A DNA stretch of 57,056 nt from Candidatus Gastranaerophilales bacterium (GCA_944326455.1 CALVEA010000011.1:1-57056), one strand, 5' to 3'. Positions 27,068-36,300 are shown, numbered from the stretch's first letter. Numbers and translations are program-made. The notes: generated from the letters alone by a model not told the origin.

Positions 27068-28027
27068 TTAAAGAATTTCTTTTTCTTTAATATATCTTGG
27101 GCGGGCTTTAACTTCGCTGAAAATTTGTCCTAAATATTCGCCGATAACACCAAGACAAAAAATTTGGAAACCGCCTATAAATATGATTAGCATAACAAGA
27201 GTTGCCCAGCCGCTCGGAGCATCGTGTCTGAAAAGTTTGTCGCAAACTGCATCTACACCGACACATGCCATAATGAATACTGTTATTAAACCTATGGCTG
27301 AAATAAGTCTCAGCGGGACGATGCTGTATGAAGTTATTCCGTTAAGGGCAAGGCTGGTCAGGGATACAAAATTAAATTTTGAACTGCCTGCGGCACGCGG
27401 TTTTACATCAAAATGAACATATGCGGTTTTAAGCCCTGTCTCGTGGAAAAATCCTCTCAAGAAAAGTTCACTCTCGGAATATCTTTCTAATATATCTAGG
27501 GCGCGAGAACTTACAAGCCTAAAATCAGAATGGTTAGGAGGAATTTTCACTCCCATTAGATTCATTAATTTATAAAATAAAAACGCTGTGGTTTTTTTAA
27601 AGACAGTATCAGTTTTTCTATCGTTTCTTATGCCAGAAACGATTTCAGCGCCGTTGTGAAATTCGTCTATAAATTTTTCGATGGAGTTTTCATCCTGCTG
27701 CAAATCCGCATCAATTGTAAGAGCGCAGTCGCATCCAAATTCTTTTACTCCCAAAAGTCCTGCAATTAAAGCTTTCTGGTTTCCGTAGTTGCGTACAAAT
27801 TTTGTACCTTTTACCCTTGATGTTTTTGAGTGAAGTTCCTCTATTATACTCCAGGTTTTATCCTTAGAACCGTCATCGACAAGATATAAATAGCTATCGG
27901 AAGAGATTTTTCCCTTTTCAATCAGGTCGTCCAGTACCCGAAGCAAGGTCTCTACGGTAGTTTTAATAACTAACTCTTCGTTATAGCAGGGGATTATGAC
28001 AGCTAATTTGGTTTTTTTCTTAAACAT
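27068..28027 (-). CDS. Membrane glycosyltransferase, DPM1/GtrB-like
   Basis: This type moves a sugar onto polyprenyl phosphate at the membrane. From the ATG at 28027 (AGAGGA upstream) the product is 319 residues: GT2 domain with VIIPCYNEELVIKTTVETLL, YLVDDGSKDKTWSIIEEL, and ALTIDADLQQ holding the DXD-like site, then two C-terminal membrane helices (about 228-250 and 265-290) and YLGQIFSEVKARPRYI, which is typical of the GtrB/ArnC group. Divergent from the deacetylase gene; both may act on one lipid-linked sugar. Confidence 0.92.
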   Translation of the reverse strand: MFKKKTKLAVIIPCYNEELVIKTTVETLLRVLDDLIEKGKISSDSYLYLVDDGSKDKTWSIIEELHSKTSRVKGTKFVRNYGNQKALIAGLLGVKEFGCDCALTIDADLQQDENSIEKFIDEFHNGAEIVSGIRNDRKTDTVFKKTTAFLFYKLMNLMGVKIPPNHSDFRLVSSRALDILERYSESELFLRGFFHETGLKTAYVHFDVKPRAAGSSKFNFVSLTSLALNGITSYSIVPLRLISAIGLITVFIMACVGVDAVCDKLFRHDAPSGWATLVMLIIFIGGFQIFCLGVIGEYLGQIFSEVKARPRYIKEKEIL

Positions 28028-28088
28028 TGTATTCCTCTTATACATATAATATAATATGACTATTACAAAAACAAGACGGGAGTATGGC
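28028..28088. promoter_or_regulatory. Divergent promoters for GT2 and YdjC-type genes
   Basis: Two overlapping TATAAT boxes on the plus strand (28045-28050 and 28050-28055) would start transcription near 28057-28062, which supports translation of the deacetylase from TTG 28089. On the minus strand TTGTTT-17-TATTAT points at the GT2 gene. Confidence 0.4.
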
Positions 28089-28949
28089 TTGTCTTATAGA
28101 AAATTTATATTAAATGCAGATGATTTTGGCATGTCTAAAGCCTTTAACCAAGCTGTTCTTGAAGGGTATCAAGAAGGTCTTTTGAAAAGCGCAAGTCTCA
28201 CAGCTAACGGGGAGGCATTTGATGAGGCAGTTGATTTAATTCTTCCGCAGTGTCCTGATTTGGGAGTGGGTGTACATCTTAACATAATTGAAGGGAAGGC
28301 TCTTTGTGAAGATCTTACATCACTTGTAGATTCTAACAGAAATTTTTGTAACTCTTACAGCCAGCTTTTAGCTAAATCACTTAATCCATTGGATAAAGAA
28401 TTTATGATGCAGACAGAGCGTGAATTCCGCCTTCAGATAGAAAAAGTTCTGGCAAAAACTACTGTAAGTCATCTTGATTCGCATGTGCATGTACATTCTA
28501 TTCCTAAAATTTTTAATCTTGTGTGCAAACTTGCTAAGGAATACGAAATAAAACAAGTAAGAACTCAGTTTGAAAAACCGTATATTATACCGGATATTTA
28601 TAAACATTTAACTTTAAAATACCCTATTAATTTAATAAAAGTCTGCTTATTAGACTTTTTTACCGCCATAAATAAATCGACTGTTCGTAAGTGGGGACTT
28701 AAAACAAATAATTATCTTATAGGTGTTGCATATACGTCTATGATGGACAGTTTAACAGTAGCATACGGCTTAAAGGCTGTTAAAGCACATAATATAACGG
28801 CAGAAGCATTGATTCATCCATGCCGGTATGAAGATGGAAAAATTGATAATCATTTTACGGAGTTTTTGATTACTAAGAATCAAAAACTTAAAGAAAGAAT
28901 TGAACAGCTTGGGTATGAGATAACAAATTATGTTGAAAAAGATTCTTAG
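28089..28949 (+). CDS. YdjC/ChbG/HpnK-family carbohydrate deacetylase
   Basis: This family removes N-acetyl groups from sugars such as chitooligosaccharides or lipid-linked GlcNAc. The metal site is visible: FILNADDFGMS at the start, LGVGVHLNIIEG, SHLDSHVHVHSIP, and IHPC near the end. I choose the TTG at 28089, 6 bases after GGGAG; this puts the NADDFG motif about 8 residues from the start as in relatives. An ATG at 28056 has no ribosome site and falls inside the likely promoter. Next to a lipid-linked GT2 on one side and a PLD-like gene that overlaps its end by 20 bases. Confidence 0.85.
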   Translation: MSYRKFILNADDFGMSKAFNQAVLEGYQEGLLKSASLTANGEAFDEAVDLILPQCPDLGVGVHLNIIEGKALCEDLTSLVDSNRNFCNSYSQLLAKSLNPLDKEFMMQTEREFRLQIEKVLAKTTVSHLDSHVHVHSIPKIFNLVCKLAKEYEIKQVRTQFEKPYIIPDIYKHLTLKYPINLIKVCLLDFFTAINKSTVRKWGLKTNNYLIGVAYTSMMDSLTVAYGLKAVKAHNITAEALIHPCRYEDGKIDNHFTEFLITKNQKLKERIEQLGYEITNYVEKDS

Positions 28950-30642
28950 TATCTCTTTTGTTGTCATATTTTTTATTCTCGGACTGATTTTTCTTGTACC
29001 TAAAGATAACGAATATAAAGTGATTGAAGTTAACAGCCCCGGTGATTTTGTTTTGGATTCCGGAATAAATATTAAGTTCAATGATTATACGACTTTTGAT
29101 TCTCGGTTTACTGAGCGCAATAAGAGCATTGCTGCAAATCTATCAATATCTGAAGAAGAAGCTTTTATTTTAGGCAATCTCGGGAAATACTGGGCAGAAA
29201 ACCTTATGAAAGGCAGAAAAGTTGTTGCCCAAGATGGTGACTTAATATATTACAAATACAGTTATAAAACCAAATTTCTGTACTCGGGATTCTGTTTGTT
29301 TAATTCAAAGCCGTATAATCAGGAGGCTTTTAACAAAAGATTAAATGCCGTAAGAAAAGGCAGCTATCAGGTTCTTGATTTAGATACTGATATTTGTTAC
29401 AAACCGACGGATTCTAAAGTAAGAGAATTAAAGAATTTTATTGTGCTGCGGCGTTCGCATCTTCCAAAAGCTTTGCGTCGTAATACTTATAAACATGTGC
29501 AGATTGCTTCTCCATCAGAAATGAGGTTTGATAGAGGTGATATAAAAGTGTATTTTTCTGACTTAACCTCAAAGCTTAAACCTGACAGGAGCTGCAGCAG
29601 TGATATTTGTAAAGAGATTCTTCATAATATAAATCGGGCGCAAAAAACTATAGACATTGCTATTTATGGATATTCAACAGTTCCGGACATTGAGAATGCT
29701 CTTAAGGCAGCCTTAAAACGAGGAGTCAGAATTCGGCTTGTCTATGATATGGATTCAAAAGGCGGGAATATTTATGAAAATACCTTTGCACTTACAAAAC
29801 TTCTTTCTGATAACTCAAGTGATTTAATTTCTCCTGAAGCCGGCGCAATTATGCATAACAAATTTTATATATTTGATGACCAAATTCTAATAACAGGTTC
29901 TTCCAATTTATCTCATACTGATATGTCCGGTTTTAATACTAACAGTATTGTTGTGATTAACTCATCAGAAGCTGCAAGTATTTATAAACGAGAATTTGAA
30001 CAAATGTATAGAGGGAATTTTCATAATTTAAAAAGCCGTACGGCAGAATCTTCTGTAAACTTATCCGGGACAAAATTGAAAATATTCTTTTCGCCTCAGG
30101 ATAAAGCACTCCAAAATGCTGTTATTCCATTGGCAGACAAAGCTCAAAAATATATTTATATTCCAACTTTCCTAATCACAGATACTAAAACGACGGAGGC
30201 TCTTATCAGGGCAAAAAACAGAGGTGTTGATGTAAAAATAATTATTGATGCACTCAATGCTTCTGCTAAATATTCTAAACACTCTTTGCTGAGAAAATCC
30301 GGAATTCTTGTTAAAACTGAGAACTATGCCGGTAAAATGCATTCTAAATCTATGATAGTAGATGATAAATATACGGTTATAGGTTCAATGAATTTTTCAT
30401 ACAGCGGTGAAAATAAGAACGATGAAAATATGGTTATTATAGAGAATAGGGAAATTGCCGGATTTTATAAGAAATTTTTCCTCTATCAATGGAATAGAAT
30501 TGATAATAAATGGCTTAAATATAATGCCCGTTCAGAAGGTAAAGATTCTATCGGTTCTTGTACAGATGGGATAGATAACAATTATGACGGGCTTACAGAT
30601 ATGGAAGATTCCGCTTGTAAGACAATTCGCGACCAGTGGTGA
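28930..30642 (+). CDS. Secreted/anchored phospholipase D-like protein
   Basis: The 570-residue product begins with one hydrophobic segment (residues 5-22), a membrane anchor or uncleaved signal, and a 200-residue unrecognised part. Two PLD half-sites follow: IMHNKFYIFDD with TGSSN, and MHSKSMIVDD with GSMN, the HxKx4D motif of the superfamily (phospholipases, nucleases, cardiolipin synthases). The substrate is not clear; a nuclease acting outside the membrane is possible. The last 40 residues contain SCTDGIDNNYDGLTDMEDSAC, an Asp-rich stretch between two cysteines that resembles calcium-binding surface modules. Confidence 0.85.
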   Translation: MLKKILSISFVVIFFILGLIFLVPKDNEYKVIEVNSPGDFVLDSGINIKFNDYTTFDSRFTERNKSIAANLSISEEEAFILGNLGKYWAENLMKGRKVVAQDGDLIYYKYSYKTKFLYSGFCLFNSKPYNQEAFNKRLNAVRKGSYQVLDLDTDICYKPTDSKVRELKNFIVLRRSHLPKALRRNTYKHVQIASPSEMRFDRGDIKVYFSDLTSKLKPDRSCSSDICKEILHNINRAQKTIDIAIYGYSTVPDIENALKAALKRGVRIRLVYDMDSKGGNIYENTFALTKLLSDNSSDLISPEAGAIMHNKFYIFDDQILITGSSNLSHTDMSGFNTNSIVVINSSEAASIYKREFEQMYRGNFHNLKSRTAESSVNLSGTKLKIFFSPQDKALQNAVIPLADKAQKYIYIPTFLITDTKTTEALIRAKNRGVDVKIIIDALNASAKYSKHSLLRKSGILVKTENYAGKMHSKSMIVDDKYTVIGSMNFSYSGENKNDENMVIIENREIAGFYKKFFLYQWNRIDNKWLKYNARSEGKDSIGSCTDGIDNNYDGLTDMEDSACKTIRDQW

Positions 30643-30834
30643 AGAGAAGGTTACATCCCATCATTCTGAGGTGATAGCCGAAGATTTGCAATAGTAAGGT
30701 AAAAGAATATAATACGCACTAAATATTAAGAAATGTTACGAAACTTCTAAAAACATGTCAATTTCTGAATTCCAAAAAACTTTACATGTGTAAGGGTTAA
30801 TTTTAATTAGGTTTTTAGAAAGGCAGGCACTTCA
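30643..30834. other. Intergenic region with possible promoter
   Basis: No gene is seen. It holds a TATAAT near 30707, and a stretch around 30657-30690 (CATTCTGAGGTGATAGCCGA) of the type often found in dispersed repeats. The sequence ATGTTACGAAACTT (30733-30746) has near copies before other genes in the window. Confidence 0.35.
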
Positions 30835-31932
30835 ATGACAGATTCATTAGCGCTAAACGGCTTAAGCGGTTATGGCTATGGTTACGGGTATGATCCATAT
30901 TTTATGAAAGCATTTCAATCATACAATGCTAATATGCCTCAAGCACAAAATCCGGTACAGATGTATCCTCAGGTTCAAGTTCCTTCTGAACAAACTAAAA
31001 CAGATTCACAGCCGAAGGAAGAAGGAAAATCAAATGCAGGCTTGATTATCGGAGGTTTGGCAACAGCCGGTGCTGCGGCACTCCTTTATAAAGCCAACAA
31101 AAAAGGCGGAGAAAAAGGTATTAAAGAAGGTTTAAAACAAATGTGGCAGGGTTTAACAGGAAAAACTGCCTCTGCTTCCACTGAAAAATTTGCACTTCGC
31201 CAATCTCAAACAGGTGAATGGTTTGCGCAGGTTCCCGGCAGAAAACAAAGGCTAACAGGAAATTATGAAAGATTTGGTATTTCTACAGAAATTCCAGGCA
31301 TAGGCGATAAAGGCTCCAAAATCATTGATTTTAGATTTACTAAAGATGGAAATTCTTTCCATGTAAGAAACGGCAGAGTTGTTGAATACAAAAATAGTGC
31401 AGGAGAAGATTTACTCGCTAAAATGACTAATCCGACAGAAGCTAAAGACATTGATTATAAAAAAGCTATTGATGAGTTTATCGCAAAAGTTGACCGCAGA
31501 GATGAAGCTGCGTTGAAAGAATTAACCAGCATGAACTATACTCATACAGCTGACGGTGTAACAAGAAGATTTTCAAAAACCGGTGACAATGTAACAATGA
31601 ATAAAGTTGTAACAGACAGGTTCGCTCTTGGTACAGATGAAGTAACTGCTATGAGAGCAAAAGACCCGAAAATTGACAAAGCGGTAAAAGCAATCCAGGA
31701 AGGAAAAAGACCGGAAGGATTAAACGCTGTAGCAGCAGAATATAAAGTTGATGATATTGTATTCAAAATTGAAAATGACAGAATTGTCGGAATGACTCAG
31801 GGTGGTAAATATTATCCGGCAGCTTCAGATAGATTTGTGGCTTGGCAATATAATAATCAGAAAGCTTATGACAAGATGATTAAAAATATTGGAGAAGGTA
31901 AATATATGTATAATATTACCTGGCAGGCTTAA
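30835..31932 (+). CDS. Unrecognised single-pass membrane protein
   Basis: I do not recognise this 365-residue protein. It has a tyrosine/glycine-rich N-terminus (GYGYGYGYDPYF, residues 12-23), a Pro/Gln-rich linker, one membrane segment (about 69-85, LIIGGLATAGAAALLYK), and a C-terminal domain of about 260 residues that is rich in charged beta-type stretches. No cleavable signal is seen, so it may be anchored with the large domain on one side of the membrane. A perfect terminator follows 18 bases after the stop, so it is a single-gene unit. Confidence 0.65.
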   Translation: MTDSLALNGLSGYGYGYGYDPYFMKAFQSYNANMPQAQNPVQMYPQVQVPSEQTKTDSQPKEEGKSNAGLIIGGLATAGAAALLYKANKKGGEKGIKEGLKQMWQGLTGKTASASTEKFALRQSQTGEWFAQVPGRKQRLTGNYERFGISTEIPGIGDKGSKIIDFRFTKDGNSFHVRNGRVVEYKNSAGEDLLAKMTNPTEAKDIDYKKAIDEFIAKVDRRDEAALKELTSMNYTHTADGVTRRFSKTGDNVTMNKVVTDRFALGTDEVTAMRAKDPKIDKAVKAIQEGKRPEGLNAVAAEYKVDDIVFKIENDRIVGMTQGGKYYPAASDRFVAWQYNNQKAYDKMIKNIGEGKYMYNITWQA

Positions 31933-31949
31933 ATATCAATCAACATAAA

Positions 31950-31986
31950 AACGGGCGGGGCAATTCTTGACCCGCCCGTTTCTTTT
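31950..31986 (+). terminator. Rho-independent terminator
   Basis: A perfect 10-bp GC-rich stem AACGGGCGGG/CCCGCCCGTT with an 11-base loop is followed by TCTTTT. Confidence 0.95.
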
Positions 31987-32019
31987 ATCTATTTAGTATG
32001 CTGTTTATCGTGCATTACT

Positions 32020-32119
32020 CTACTTCCTCCATTTTGAGGGAGGATAAGAGGTGGGTGCTATCTCTCATTTTTCCCTTACGGGTTCGCACCCATCATAACC
32101 TTCCCTCAAGGGAAGGTAG
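32020..32119. repeat. 100-bp imperfect palindromic element
   Basis: The arms (32020-32058 and 32086-32119) are imperfect inverted copies: CTACTTCC...GAGGTGGGTGC against GCACCCATC...GGAAGGTAG. The centre holds a second small hairpin (CCCTTACGGG). No ORF lies inside. The form fits a MITE- or REP-like non-coding repeat placed between two convergent terminators. Confidence 0.6.
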
Positions 32120-32127
32120 TTTACAAA

Positions 32128-32159
32128 AAGAAATCCTTCTTATTTAAGAAGGATTTCTT
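32128..32159 (-). terminator. Rho-independent terminator of malQ
   Basis: A perfect 14-bp stem AAGAAATCCTTCTT/AAGAAGGATTTCTT with a 4-base loop. On the minus strand it is followed by T-rich sequence. It lies 17 bases beyond the malQ stop. Confidence 0.93.
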
Positions 32160-32176
32160 GTATCTTTTCAAAAAAA

Positions 32177-34024
32177 CTACGATAACTTTTCAATTAAACC
32201 CGCATGTTTTGCAGCAAAATCTTTTCCTCTGGAAATAATGGCAGCCTTTAAAAGTGCCTTTAAATCAATCGGATGAAGTTCTCTAAAGTTATTAGGGAGT
32301 CTAAGCGACCAATTTTGGTCTCCTGATGTTCCCGGACGATTGTAAACATCTTTTATCTGGAAGAAATCAGTAAAGAATATTTGAACATTTTTAGCTTTAG
32401 AAGCAAAAATTTCTGTTAATTTGACGAATTTCAAATAATCTTTATCTTGAGTAAGTTTTACAATAATATCGTCTTTGTTTTCAGCTTCTGCAAACAAGTC
32501 TTCTACAAGGTTTTTAGCATGTAAATAACCTTCATGTGTATTTATCATGCTCTCAGCCCACATTTCAATCGGAAGATTATCGTGGGTTCCGACCATATTC
32601 CAAACATTTTCTGTAATATTTTTACATCTGTATGGATGTTCAGGTTTTTCAGGCACTACAAACTGAGTAAGTCTCATACCTTGTAGCTCGTATTTTTTCA
32701 TAACTGCATCAACAGGGTTTGTAAGAGTGCCTAAATCTTCGCAAACGATGGCATTCTTATCTAATCCGCATTCTTTTGCTGCTGCAATGACTATTTTTTC
32801 AATTAATCTTCCGTATAGTTTAATTTGCTCGTCAGAAAGAGATTTAACTCTTTTTTCTTTATCTGCTTCAAGAGTTTGGTCAAGATCTTCAATACGCGCA
32901 ATTGCATACCTTGAAAGTTCCGGGTGTTCCGGAGAAGAGTATAGTCTTCCTGCACCTTCTTCGCACATCGGTTTTTTACCAACTTTATAAACCCATGGGT
33001 CTATGAGTCCGACAATGTGGTCAATTCTGACTCCGCCCGGATTTTCTTTGAACATTTTTTTATAAAGATTTTTCATTAAAATCCCGCCTTCGCCCAAAGA
33101 ACCGTCTTTATTAAACATTTTATCCGGATCCATTACCGGGAAGCCCCAAGCCTGACCATCTTTTGAAAAATAATCAGGAGGGCAGCCAAGATACCATCCG
33201 TCAAGGAAGAGTGATTGGTATGCCCAGGCATCTCTGTCAGAAAAAGCGACTTGTCTGTCTGCTATCATTTTGATACCTTTTTTGAGTGCAAATTTCTTAG
33301 TTGCTTCATTTTGCTGTTCAAGCACAAACTGACAGAATTTATAGAAATCTATTTCGTCTGCATATTTATTTTTGATTTCTTCTATTCGTGCATTATAAAG
33401 TTTCTTTTCTTCATCATTTTTAGGATTAAGAAGGTTTTTATCTGTTTCGTTTTTCCAGATATACCAATAATCGCCGTTATTTTCTATGGAAAGAGCCTCA
33501 TATAAAGAATCGCTTGAAAGCCAGAAATCATTTTCTTTTTTAAAGTTCTCAAACTCTTTTTTAAGAAGTTTAGAGTTCTTAAAATTATTCCAAGCTTCTT
33601 TCAAAGCATTAATTTGGGCATTTGAAATATAAGAATAAGCGGTTTTTCCTTTATTTCTGTTAGGATTTTCGGCAACAATTTTATTGAAAGTTTCTTCTGA
33701 TAAAATATGTCCCCATTCCTTTTCTGTTAACTGTTTAAGGTCTATAAAGAGCGGGTTTCCTGAAAAAATTGTGCCGCAATAAGGAGAAGGGTCTGTAGAT
33801 TTTGTTTTCCCGGCAGGTCCTAATTGAAGTGCATTAAAATACTGTGATGCATAGTCAATCAAATCATGCCCGGCTGCAGAATTAAAAGACCCAAATCCGG
33901 TATCTTCGCTTTCTTTTGAAGGGAAGCTGCTGCCGTGTATAATAAGCGCAAAATTTTCTTTGCCCAAAACTTTAAGCGCTTCTGAAACTATTTTTGTATC
34001 TTCTTTCTTTAATAACGCAATCAT
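32177..34024 (-). CDS. malQ: 4-alpha-glucanotransferase (amylomaltase, GH77)
   Basis: MalQ transfers alpha-1,4-glucan chains between maltodextrins or glycogen fragments in the cytoplasm. The 615-residue product contains the GH77 motifs: RIDHIVGL (nucleophile Asp), VCEDLGTLT (acid/base Glu) and NMVGTHDNLPIEMW (third Asp). It is somewhat longer than the usual 500-residue MalQ, with an inserted helical lysine-rich part at about residues 120-240. GAAGGAG precedes the ATG. The gene stands alone, with its own terminator. Confidence 0.92.
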   Translation of the reverse strand: MIALLKKEDTKIVSEALKVLGKENFALIIHGSSFPSKESEDTGFGSFNSAAGHDLIDYASQYFNALQLGPAGKTKSTDPSPYCGTIFSGNPLFIDLKQLTEKEWGHILSEETFNKIVAENPNRNKGKTAYSYISNAQINALKEAWNNFKNSKLLKKEFENFKKENDFWLSSDSLYEALSIENNGDYWYIWKNETDKNLLNPKNDEEKKLYNARIEEIKNKYADEIDFYKFCQFVLEQQNEATKKFALKKGIKMIADRQVAFSDRDAWAYQSLFLDGWYLGCPPDYFSKDGQAWGFPVMDPDKMFNKDGSLGEGGILMKNLYKKMFKENPGGVRIDHIVGLIDPWVYKVGKKPMCEEGAGRLYSSPEHPELSRYAIARIEDLDQTLEADKEKRVKSLSDEQIKLYGRLIEKIVIAAAKECGLDKNAIVCEDLGTLTNPVDAVMKKYELQGMRLTQFVVPEKPEHPYRCKNITENVWNMVGTHDNLPIEMWAESMINTHEGYLHAKNLVEDLFAEAENKDDIIVKLTQDKDYLKFVKLTEIFASKAKNVQIFFTDFFQIKDVYNRPGTSGDQNWSLRLPNNFRELHPIDLKALLKAAIISRGKDFAAKHAGLIEKLS

Positions 34025-34090
34025 AAAATTACTCCTTCTTATTTACCATAAGAAGTTTATCATGAACTTTTGGCTGATTCAATCTCGGAT

Positions 34091-34119
34091 TTGAAAAGTA
34101 TAAGTTTTTTAAATATAAT
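34091..34119 (+). promoter_or_regulatory. Promoter of the TPR gene, leaderless
   Basis: -35 TTGAAA (34091-34096), exactly 17 bases, -10 TATAAT (34114-34119). The ATG follows after 6 bases (34126), and no Shine-Dalgarno exists, so the mRNA should begin at the start codon. Confidence 0.75.
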
Positions 34120-34125
34120 TAAAGT

Positions 34126-34713
34126 ATGAAAAGAGTGGTTTTATTAACTTTTTTGATATTGTTATCATTGCCATGTTTTGCGGCATCAGCTGTTGATTTA
34201 TCAAAACAAGCAACAGCATTTTATATTGATAATAACTATAACAGAACTATGGATTTGATTCTCCAGATTGATGAGAATGAGCGTTCTGCACAAGATTGGC
34301 TCCTTTTAGGGAACCTTATGGAGGAAAAAGGAGAACGTGAAAATGCTATATTTATGTACCAAAAAGCAATAAATACTGATAAAAAGTTTTATAAAGCGTA
34401 TTACAATCTTGCTAATATTTATCTGGAAGACGGCAGATATAATATGGCGGTTGCTAATTATAAGAAAGCTATTTCATCAAATAGAGAAAATGCTTATTTG
34501 CATTATAATTTGGCGTGTGCATATATGAAACTCGGAAAGATTAAAAAAGCTAAATCAAGTCTTTTGCAGGCGATTACCCTTAAACCGGATGTCCCGGAGT
34601 TTCAATACAATTTGGCTTATGTGTACAACAGTCTGGGGAAGGCTAAAGTGGCTCAGACATATTTGGATAACTATAATAAACTTATTGCCAGAATAGGTGA
34701 AATGGAAAAATAG
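34126..34713 (+). CDS. Periplasmic TPR-repeat protein
   Basis: The 195-residue product has a cleavable signal peptide (MKRVVLLTFLILLSLPCFAAS) and then four tetratricopeptide repeats (about residues 47-80, 85-118, 119-152, 153-186) with the usual pattern, for example AYYNLANIYLEDGRYNMAVANY. It should act as a protein-protein scaffold in the periplasm or at the outer membrane; the partner is unknown. The promoter places the transcription start on the ATG. A 16-bp tandem duplication (34705-34736) covers the stop codon and following bases. Confidence 0.85.
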   Translation: MKRVVLLTFLILLSLPCFAASAVDLSKQATAFYIDNNYNRTMDLILQIDENERSAQDWLLLGNLMEEKGERENAIFMYQKAINTDKKFYKAYYNLANIYLEDGRYNMAVANYKKAISSNRENAYLHYNLACAYMKLGKIKKAKSSLLQAITLKPDVPEFQYNLAYVYNSLGKAKVAQTYLDNYNKLIARIGEMEK

Positions 34714-34783
34714 AACAATAGAAAAATAGAACAATAGAAAATGTTTTTTCTATTTAAAATATAGAAGAGTTTTGCAAGCAGCA

Positions 34784-35134
34784 ATGGATATTTTTGAAAA
34801 ACTTAGTACATCTAAATTCAGAAGCAAATTTAAACTTGGGGACAAAGAGATTGATTATATCGGGAAAAAGGGTCTTGATAAAATATATTCTCACGCTTGT
34901 GATTTTATAAGAGAGCGTATTTCGCCGGCAAATATTCCTAATGATGGCAAGCAAACTCCTATGCGCGGGCATCCTGTTTTTATAGCCCAACATGCAACAG
35001 CAACCTGCTGCAGAGGGTGTATTGAAAAATGGCATAAAATACCTAAAGGTGTTGACTTGAGTGATGAGCAGCAAAAATATTTAGTTGATATTATTATGGA
35101 ATGGATTAAAAGAGAATTGAATGCGCAGCGTTAA
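34784..35134 (+). CDS. DUF4186 family protein, copy 1
   Basis: A 116-residue protein of a widespread family of unknown function. The hallmark is the central block GKQTPMRGHPVFIAQHATAT followed by CCRGCIEKWHKIP, with three cysteines and several histidines that could bind a metal. The start MDIFEKLS (34784) matches the paralogue at 46775. The two copies are about two-thirds identical by eye. This one lies outside the mobile element. No good Shine-Dalgarno is seen. Confidence 0.88.
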   Translation: MDIFEKLSTSKFRSKFKLGDKEIDYIGKKGLDKIYSHACDFIRERISPANIPNDGKQTPMRGHPVFIAQHATATCCRGCIEKWHKIPKGVDLSDEQQKYLVDIIMEWIKRELNAQR

Positions 35135-35432
35135 AAATATAGCAGCATAGTGCCTTCGTTTTACCTTGTACTACAGTACAGCGCTTTATTATTTATTTAG
35201 AGGGAAATTTTGTCTTGCTAGCTCACAAACGGGTTTGCACGTCAAGAATCATCGCCTTGCGCCTTCCGCTCTCTGCTCGCTTGTGCACATCTAAACCCAA
35301 AACTGACTTAACAAGCAAAACAAAAACCGGCAAAAGCCGGCTCCCGTTTTGCAATAAAAAAATCCGCTGACTGTACGGTATTGGAACTTTTTATCCAAAG
35401 ATTGTATAAGGAAATACTAAATTCTTACAAAG
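35135..35432. other. Intergenic region with a minus-strand hairpin
   Basis: No ORF of note. At 35327-35340 CCGGC/GCCGG pair around AAAA, and on the minus strand the hairpin is followed by TTTTTGTTTTG, so it could be a second terminator for the muramidase gene. From 35351 the sequence is homologous to 36914-37037, the downstream region of the second muramidase gene. Confidence 0.6.
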
Positions 35433-35470
35433 AAAAAGCGGTTTGATTTTGTAATCAACCGCTTTTTAAG
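35351..35470. repeat. Duplicated 3' region, copy A
   Basis: This stretch, downstream of the first GH108 gene, aligns by eye along its length with 36914-37037, downstream of the second GH108 gene. Both hold GCAATAAAAAA, TTxGAACTTTTTAT and a terminator with AAAAAGCGGTT. It marks the edges of a tandem duplication. Confidence 0.8.
35433..35467 (-). terminator. Terminator of GH108 gene 1
   Basis: AAAAAGCGGTTTGATT pairs with AATCAACCGCTTTTT around TTGT; the minus strand ends in a T-run. It lies 13 bases beyond the stop codon at 35480. Confidence 0.88.
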
Positions 35471-35479
35471 GTTATTAAT

Positions 35480-36268
35480 TTAAATTAATTCTTCAAGTAA
35501 TTCGTCTAATTCTTCCTTCGTAAGTTGTTCAAACCGCAATCCTTTTAACCTTTCAGATGCTTTTTGGGGTCCCATATGTACTGTCGGTATTATTTCTTGT
35601 TTAATATTATTAATATTTGCAGCATGTCCTGTCGGGTGTCCTAATCTATACAAAGCTTGGTCTGTTAATGTTGGTAAGTTGTCAAAAATTTCCTGTTTAC
35701 TCATATTTTTAAGGTCACCTCTGTTATAATAATTCATAACGTTACCATTTTTATCAACATCCATTTCAATGCCAAGTTGAAAGGGCTTAGCTTTTTTAGA
35801 AGGAAGAGTATCTTTTGCATAAGTTTTTGCATGAGTAACTCTATTATTCCATCCATTAAGGTATTTTTTTTGATTAGCTTTAGCATCTGCGTATGATTGA
35901 TATTTATCTCTGCGGAGTTTCTCAAAAGTATCTAAACTACCTCCACTTTGTTTTAATAAATCTTTTGCAATGCCAACTCCCATATTGACAGCTGTATCAA
36001 AAGTGTATAATCCAAGTTGTGGGTTTTCTAGTTGGTCTGCGCCGGATGCTTTATAATAATTATTATAGTAGATATCACGCACTTCATTATCAGTAATGTT
36101 CTTTACGCTTTGGGGTTTTAATCCTTTTGAACGTCTGTACGCATCGTATGTTCTATGAGTAATACCTTTGTTCGTTTCTCCGCCTAAATCTGTAGGATCG
36201 TTAGAATAACCGCCTTCACGCTGTAATATAAATTTCAGCATTTTTTCAAAATATTCATCATTTTCCAT
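35480..36268 (-). CDS. GH108 muramidase (endolysin-type), copy 1
   Basis: GH108 enzymes cleave the glycan chain of peptidoglycan and are best known as phage endolysins. The product (262 residues from ATG 36268, with AAAGGA upstream) has the catalytic block ILQREGGYSNDPTDLGGETN (Glu in REGGY) and KGITHRTY, NNYYKASGADQL and the core TFDTAVNMGVGIAKDLL. The C-terminal half is unrecognised and ends in an acidic tail, LTKEELDELLEELI. No signal peptide. The LprI-like gene lies 32 bases upstream on the same strand; a diverged copy of the pair follows at 37076. Confidence 0.88.
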   Translation of the reverse strand: MENDEYFEKMLKFILQREGGYSNDPTDLGGETNKGITHRTYDAYRRSKGLKPQSVKNITDNEVRDIYYNNYYKASGADQLENPQLGLYTFDTAVNMGVGIAKDLLKQSGGSLDTFEKLRRDKYQSYADAKANQKKYLNGWNNRVTHAKTYAKDTLPSKKAKPFQLGIEMDVDKNGNVMNYYNRGDLKNMSKQEIFDNLPTLTDQALYRLGHPTGHAANINNIKQEIIPTVHMGPQKASERLKGLRFEQLTKEELDELLEELI

Positions 36269-36300
36269 GATAGTTGTTCCTTTCAATTTACGTATAACAC

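Noticed and set aside
34705..34736. 16-bp tandem duplication after the TPR gene
   Set aside because: Real but short, A/T-rich and at the stop codon; probably replication slippage without function.
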